Under the pieces are notes generated by a model. It ran no database searches, had not been told where the DNA came from, and saw nothing but the letters and a program-made list of their open reading frames with translations. Shown piece after piece: positions 61,687-64,000 of a stretch of 64,000 nucleotides of DNA. The position numbers and the translations under genes are program-made. This DNA is from an uncultured beta proteobacterium (GTDB lineage: Bacteria > Pseudomonadota > Gammaproteobacteria > Burkholderiales > Burkholderiaceae). Position 1 is the first letter of the stretch; each line of letters starts with the position of its first letter. The DNA is taken from assembly GCA_903900805.1 (NCBI GenBank), contig CAIUOP010000075.1:42315-106314 (forward strand). Direction: 5' to 3'.

Positions 61687-62017
61687 AAACGTCTCTACCT
61701 AATTCTTTGGTTACTTAATGAAGACGCTCCTGAGGATTGAACTGTGATCGAAATCTGGGGCAGTAGGCCTAGCAGGACGCTAAGGCAGCTCGGAGAGTTG
61801 TTGAAATTATTTTGACATAGTGAGGGTGAAATATATATAGCTAACAGTAGTGGTTTTCCCTGCCACCCTTGGTCAGAATCAGGTCAATCAAGCGCAATAC
61901 AGAAGGCGGTTTTGAATTCATCCCACGGGCCAGCTAGGTATTTGGCCTGCCCAGCACGATTCGAACGTGCGACGGTTAACCAGACTTAGATTCAACCAAC
62001 CTTCAGTTTTTTTAAAA
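61687..62017 (-). repeat. Gap with tRNA-Arg-derived repeat, copy J
   Basis: The 330-base gap holds a core at 61943-61975 (plus strand TGGCCTGCCCAGCACGATTC, GAACGTGCGAC, then divergence) and the shared left flank AAGGCGGTTTTGA, CATCCCACGGGCCAG. The T-stem is intact and the anticodon side lost. No gene is seen in the rest. Confidence 0.7.
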
Positions 62018-63103
62018 TCACCAAACAGGCACTATGCGAATCTCAGCCGGTAAGTTATGGTGATTGACTGGAATCAAATACATTCTGACAAATGTTAATG
62101 CGCCTAAAGTTGCATACCAGGCTTTCTGAATACCGCCAATAAGACCGCCCTGCTCTTTCGCTTTGTAGTACAGCTCAGCCACTTGATACAGATGATTCAT
62201 TTCTTTACGAAACTTAGGACTATCGCTATCCAAACTAATGGGGAAGACTTGTTTAGAGATCTCGGAAGTCACTCGGAAAACCTCATAGTCGTATTGAGTA
62301 GGATCAAGCCCCATTGCCATTTTCAGTGCTGGCCTAGTGTGATCTCGTACATACATAGTGGAATACACAGCCAAGAGGAAGAATCGAATCCATAAAAGAT
62401 TTAAGCCTTTGAGTAAGCTAGGATTGGCACGCAAGATAAGAGCAAAAGATTCGCCATGACGAAACTCATCGTTACACCATCTTTCAAACCACCGAAATAT
62501 CGGATGAAAACGTTTATCAGGATTTCTCTCAAGTTGCCGATAGATGGTGATGTAGCGTGCATAGCCTATTTTTTCTGATAAATAGGTTGCATACAAAATA
62601 TATTTTGGCTTGAAATAGGTATATGGCTTATCTCTTTTCAGATCACCTAGATTCACTCCCAAACCAAAGTCTTTCAAAGAGGAATTAATAAAGCCTGCAT
62701 GGCGAGATTCATCTCTAGCCATGAAAGTCATGAGCTGCTTAATATCGGGATTAGTAATCTTGTTGCGAATCTCGTTATACAGAATGCAGCCTGAAAATTC
62801 AGAAGTTAAGGAGGTAACTAAAAAATCCAGAAACTCTTTTCTAAGTTCGGGAGTAAGTTTTGGTAATAAATCCTGTACTTCCTGAGCGAACTTTTCATCT
62901 CTTTGAAAGTGATCTTGATTATTATCACCCTCATACTCTTTCATCATCATGTCCCACTCAGCTCTGACAGGCTCAATATTGATCTTATTCATATAGTCAT
63001 GATCAGTAGTATAAAAACGAGGACTGATCATTGAGCTAGAGACTGCCTTACGGGCAGCATCCTCTGCCGATTGAATTTCTTTAATAGTGACAGAGGCTGA
63101 CAT
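62018..63103 (-). CDS. acsF: Aerobic Mg-protoporphyrin IX monomethyl ester (oxidative) cyclase AcsF
   Basis: A 361-residue diiron protein. The carboxylate/His iron ligands are visible: [13 protein letters not shown] (Glu102), [10 protein letters not shown] (Glu132, His135), and [12 protein letters not shown] further on; the start [21 protein letters not shown] and end are typical of AcsF. The enzyme uses O2 to close the isocyclic ring of (bacterio)chlorophyll. No other bch, puf or crt gene is in the window, so it is an orphan here. An FNR-like box lies at class II spacing upstream. A homologue with another substrate is possible. Confidence 0.88.
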   Translation of the reverse strand: MSASVTIKEIQSAEDAARKAVSSSMISPRFYTTDHDYMNKINIEPVRAEWDMMMKEYEGDNNQDHFQRDEKFAQEVQDLLPKLTPELRKEFLDFLVTSLTSEFSGCILYNEIRNKITNPDIKQLMTFMARDESRHAGFINSSLKDFGLGVNLGDLKRDKPYTYFKPKYILYATYLSEKIGYARYITIYRQLERNPDKRFHPIFRWFERWCNDEFRHGESFALILRANPSLLKGLNLLWIRFFLLAVYSTMYVRDHTRPALKMAMGLDPTQYDYEVFRVTSEISKQVFPISLDSDSPKFRKEMNHLYQVAELYYKAKEQGGLIGGIQKAWYATLGALTFVRMYLIPVNHHNLPAEIRIVPVW

Positions 63104-63169
63104 AGCTATATCTCCTTAATCAAATGTTATTTGTATGGATATATCCTAATTACCAGCCTCAAACAAGGT

Positions 63170-63183
63170 TTGACTTAGATCAA
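63170..63183. promoter_or_regulatory. FNR-type box upstream of acsF
   Basis: TTGAC-TTAG-ATCAA differs from the TTGAT-N4-ATCAA consensus in one base. Its centre is 31 bases from a TAGGAT -10-like hexamer on the minus strand (63143-63148), fitting class II activation of acsF. Confidence 0.65.
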
Positions 63184-63279
63184 AGAATCTTGAGGTAATT
63201 TTTCTGAAATTTACAAATTAGGTAAAAGTACTAACTCAATCTGGAGAGAAATCCCAAGGATTAATAAGGTGCTTTAATG

Positions 63280-63340
63280 TCATCTCACGGGCCAGTCAGG
63301 CCTTTGGCCTGCCCAGCACGATTCGAATGTGCGATCCTTG
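63280..63340 (-). repeat. tRNA-Arg-derived repeat, copy K
   Basis: Shared left flank CATCTCACGGGCCAGTCAGG then core TGGCCTGCCCAGCACGATTC and GAATGTGCGA (plus strand). The anticodon side is lost. It lies downstream (3') of the small minus-strand gene at 63392. Confidence 0.7.
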
Positions 63341-63349
63341 CTGACAATA

Positions 63350-63371
63350 AAAAACCCGCTCGAAAGCGGGT
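63350..63371 (-). terminator. Intrinsic terminator
   Basis: The stem ACCCGCT/AGCGGGT closes a CGAA loop, followed on the minus strand by TTTTATT. It ends the gene at 63392-63700. Confidence 0.85.
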
Positions 63372-63391
63372 CGGCACTAATAAAAAATCTT

Positions 63392-63700
63392 TTATGACTT
63401 AGGATTCATGCGATACAGTAAAACTAAGTCATTACGATGGAATGGCTCAGCTAGATCATCAGCAACATCTGCCAAAAACGCTGCAAAATCTTGAGTATCT
63501 TCTAAGGCAGCAGCATGGCTTGCGTCTTCGTATATACCAAAACCCTCAATTATATTTTGAGCTTGATTACCAACAATAATGACATCATGAAGATCTGCAT
63601 TATGTGCTAAAACTTCTGAAGCAAATTGCTTGTAACGATCACATACCTTCTGAAAACTTCCAGGTTTAGTTTTTAACCAGCTATGTCCGACATGTGCCAT
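63392..63700 (-). CDS. Small hypothetical protein, possible ABM-like dimeric barrel
   Basis: A 102-residue soluble protein: MAHVGHSWLKTKPGSFQKVCDRYKQ, then HDVIIVGNQAQNIIEGFGIYED, DTQDFAAFLADVADDLAEPF and NDLVLLYRM. The order of strands and helices and the LKTKPG start suggest a ferredoxin-like antibiotic-biosynthesis-monooxygenase (ABM) fold, but the similarity is weak and no active-site residue is clear. It is 288 bases upstream of acsF on the same strand and separated from it by a terminator and a repeat copy, so it is independent. Confidence 0.65.
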   Translation of the reverse strand: MAHVGHSWLKTKPGSFQKVCDRYKQFASEVLAHNADLHDVIIVGNQAQNIIEGFGIYEDASHAAALEDTQDFAAFLADVADDLAEPFHRNDLVLLYRMNPKS

Positions 63701-63900
63701 TCTGTATTCCTTTGTCTTTAGAGCTATTACATAATTGCAATTAGCTTGATGGATGATATATAAGCTTGAGATAAAACAAATGACAAAACTGACATAGTCA
63801 ACAAATTAGCGTAAGAATTTAGTGAGATAACCCCTATAAGATGGCCAAGTTTGGTCAACATCGGGTCAACTGACCGCTATGAAACAGGGTTTTTAGATTA

Positions 63901-64000
63901 GATCTCATCGGCCAGTCGGGCCTTTGGCCTGCCCAGCACGATTCGAACGTGCGACCTACGCCTTAGAAGCTGGAAAAATGAGCTAAAACAACTAGTTAAA
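63901..64000 (-). repeat. tRNA-Arg-derived repeat, copy L (best core; runs out of the window)
   Basis: Left flank CATCGGCCAGTCGGGCC, then the core. On the minus strand this reads CTTCTAAGGCGTAGGTCGCA, CG, T-loop TTCGAAT, CGTGCTGGGCAGGCCA: anticodon loop TCT, variable loop, perfect five-pair T-stem and CCA. Its right flank (AAAAATGAGCTAAAACAACT) starts before the edge. About 200 bases left of it hold no gene. Confidence 0.8.

Noticed and set aside
57273..63103. Part of a photosynthesis gene cluster (HiPIP plus acsF)
   Set aside because: No bch, puf, puh or crt genes are found between or around them; HiPIP also occurs in non-phototrophs.
63925..63970. Intact tRNA gene in the repeat copies
   Set aside because: Only the sequence from the anticodon loop to CCA is present; D-arm and 5' acceptor strand are missing in every copy.
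51890..64000. Integron cassette array with attC sites
   Set aside because: Same-orientation repeats after single genes look similar, but the core is a recognisable tRNA 3' half, there is no integron integrase, and gaps are longer than usual. A tRNA-site integrative array explains it better.

Overview
The window looks like a chromosomal segment of a free-living freshwater betaproteobacterium, most likely Polynucleobacter or a close relative in Burkholderiaceae. The reasons are the moderately low GC, compact genes, five tripartite-tricarboxylate (Bug-type) periplasmic binding proteins scattered without membrane partners, an SHP/DHC/cytochrome b561 cluster and a PhrB-type photolyase cluster. The genus call is inference from gene content; no database was searched.

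Layout. 1-4.3 kb: the thiamine locus (end of thiC, then thiO-thiS-thiG-thiE overlapping on the + strand, thiD on the opposite strand) and a tRNA-Asn gene. 4.4-12.9 kb: Bug proteins, an acetolactate-synthase-like enzyme, an FAH-family hydrolase, a type II NADH dehydrogenase and an SDR/Bug/amidase catabolic operon. 13-16 kb: a haloacid dehalogenase, an amino-acid binding protein and a dialkylglycine-decarboxylase-like aminotransferase. 16.4-19.2 kb: two convergent ion channels, one K+ and one MscS-type, both ending in cyclic-nucleotide-binding domains. 19.3-22.7 kb: an SDR/Bug/SDR/TauD operon. 22.8-30.5 kb: a secreted Ntn hydrolase, the cytochrome operon facing a universal stress gene across a perfect FNR box, a UPF0114 membrane protein, a caspase-like protein and a CHRD protein with a broken signal peptide. 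30.5-36.3 kb: the photolyase cluster, an Rrf2 regulator and small or uncharacterised genes.

36.3-39.1 kb holds what I think is the best candidate for an undescribed regulatory system. A yybP-ykoY (Mn2+) riboswitch sits in front of a LysR-type regulator, not in front of a metal exporter. The divergent gene is a TerC-family membrane protein fused to a universal-stress domain. A perfect ATC-N9-GAT dyad lies just upstream of the terC gene. This suggests a relay: Mn2+ -> riboswitch -> LysR -> TerC.

39-64 kb is accessory. Short sets of unrelated genes (APC permease, PPK2, delta-type carbonic anhydrase, acyl-CoA genes, enolase-superfamily enzyme, TauE, HiPIP, catalase-like protein, PAS protein, an orphan bacteriochlorophyll cyclase AcsF and others) are separated by a degenerate direct repeat. 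Its core is the 3' half of a tRNA-Arg(UCU) gene, from the anticodon loop to CCA, always in the same (minus-strand) orientation and flanked by further shared sequence. This looks like a cassette-style island built by repeated insertion at a tRNA end. The acsF gene and the SHP operon both have FNR-like boxes at class-II spacing, so oxygen control links them. No integrase, transposase, CRISPR array or rRNA was seen.
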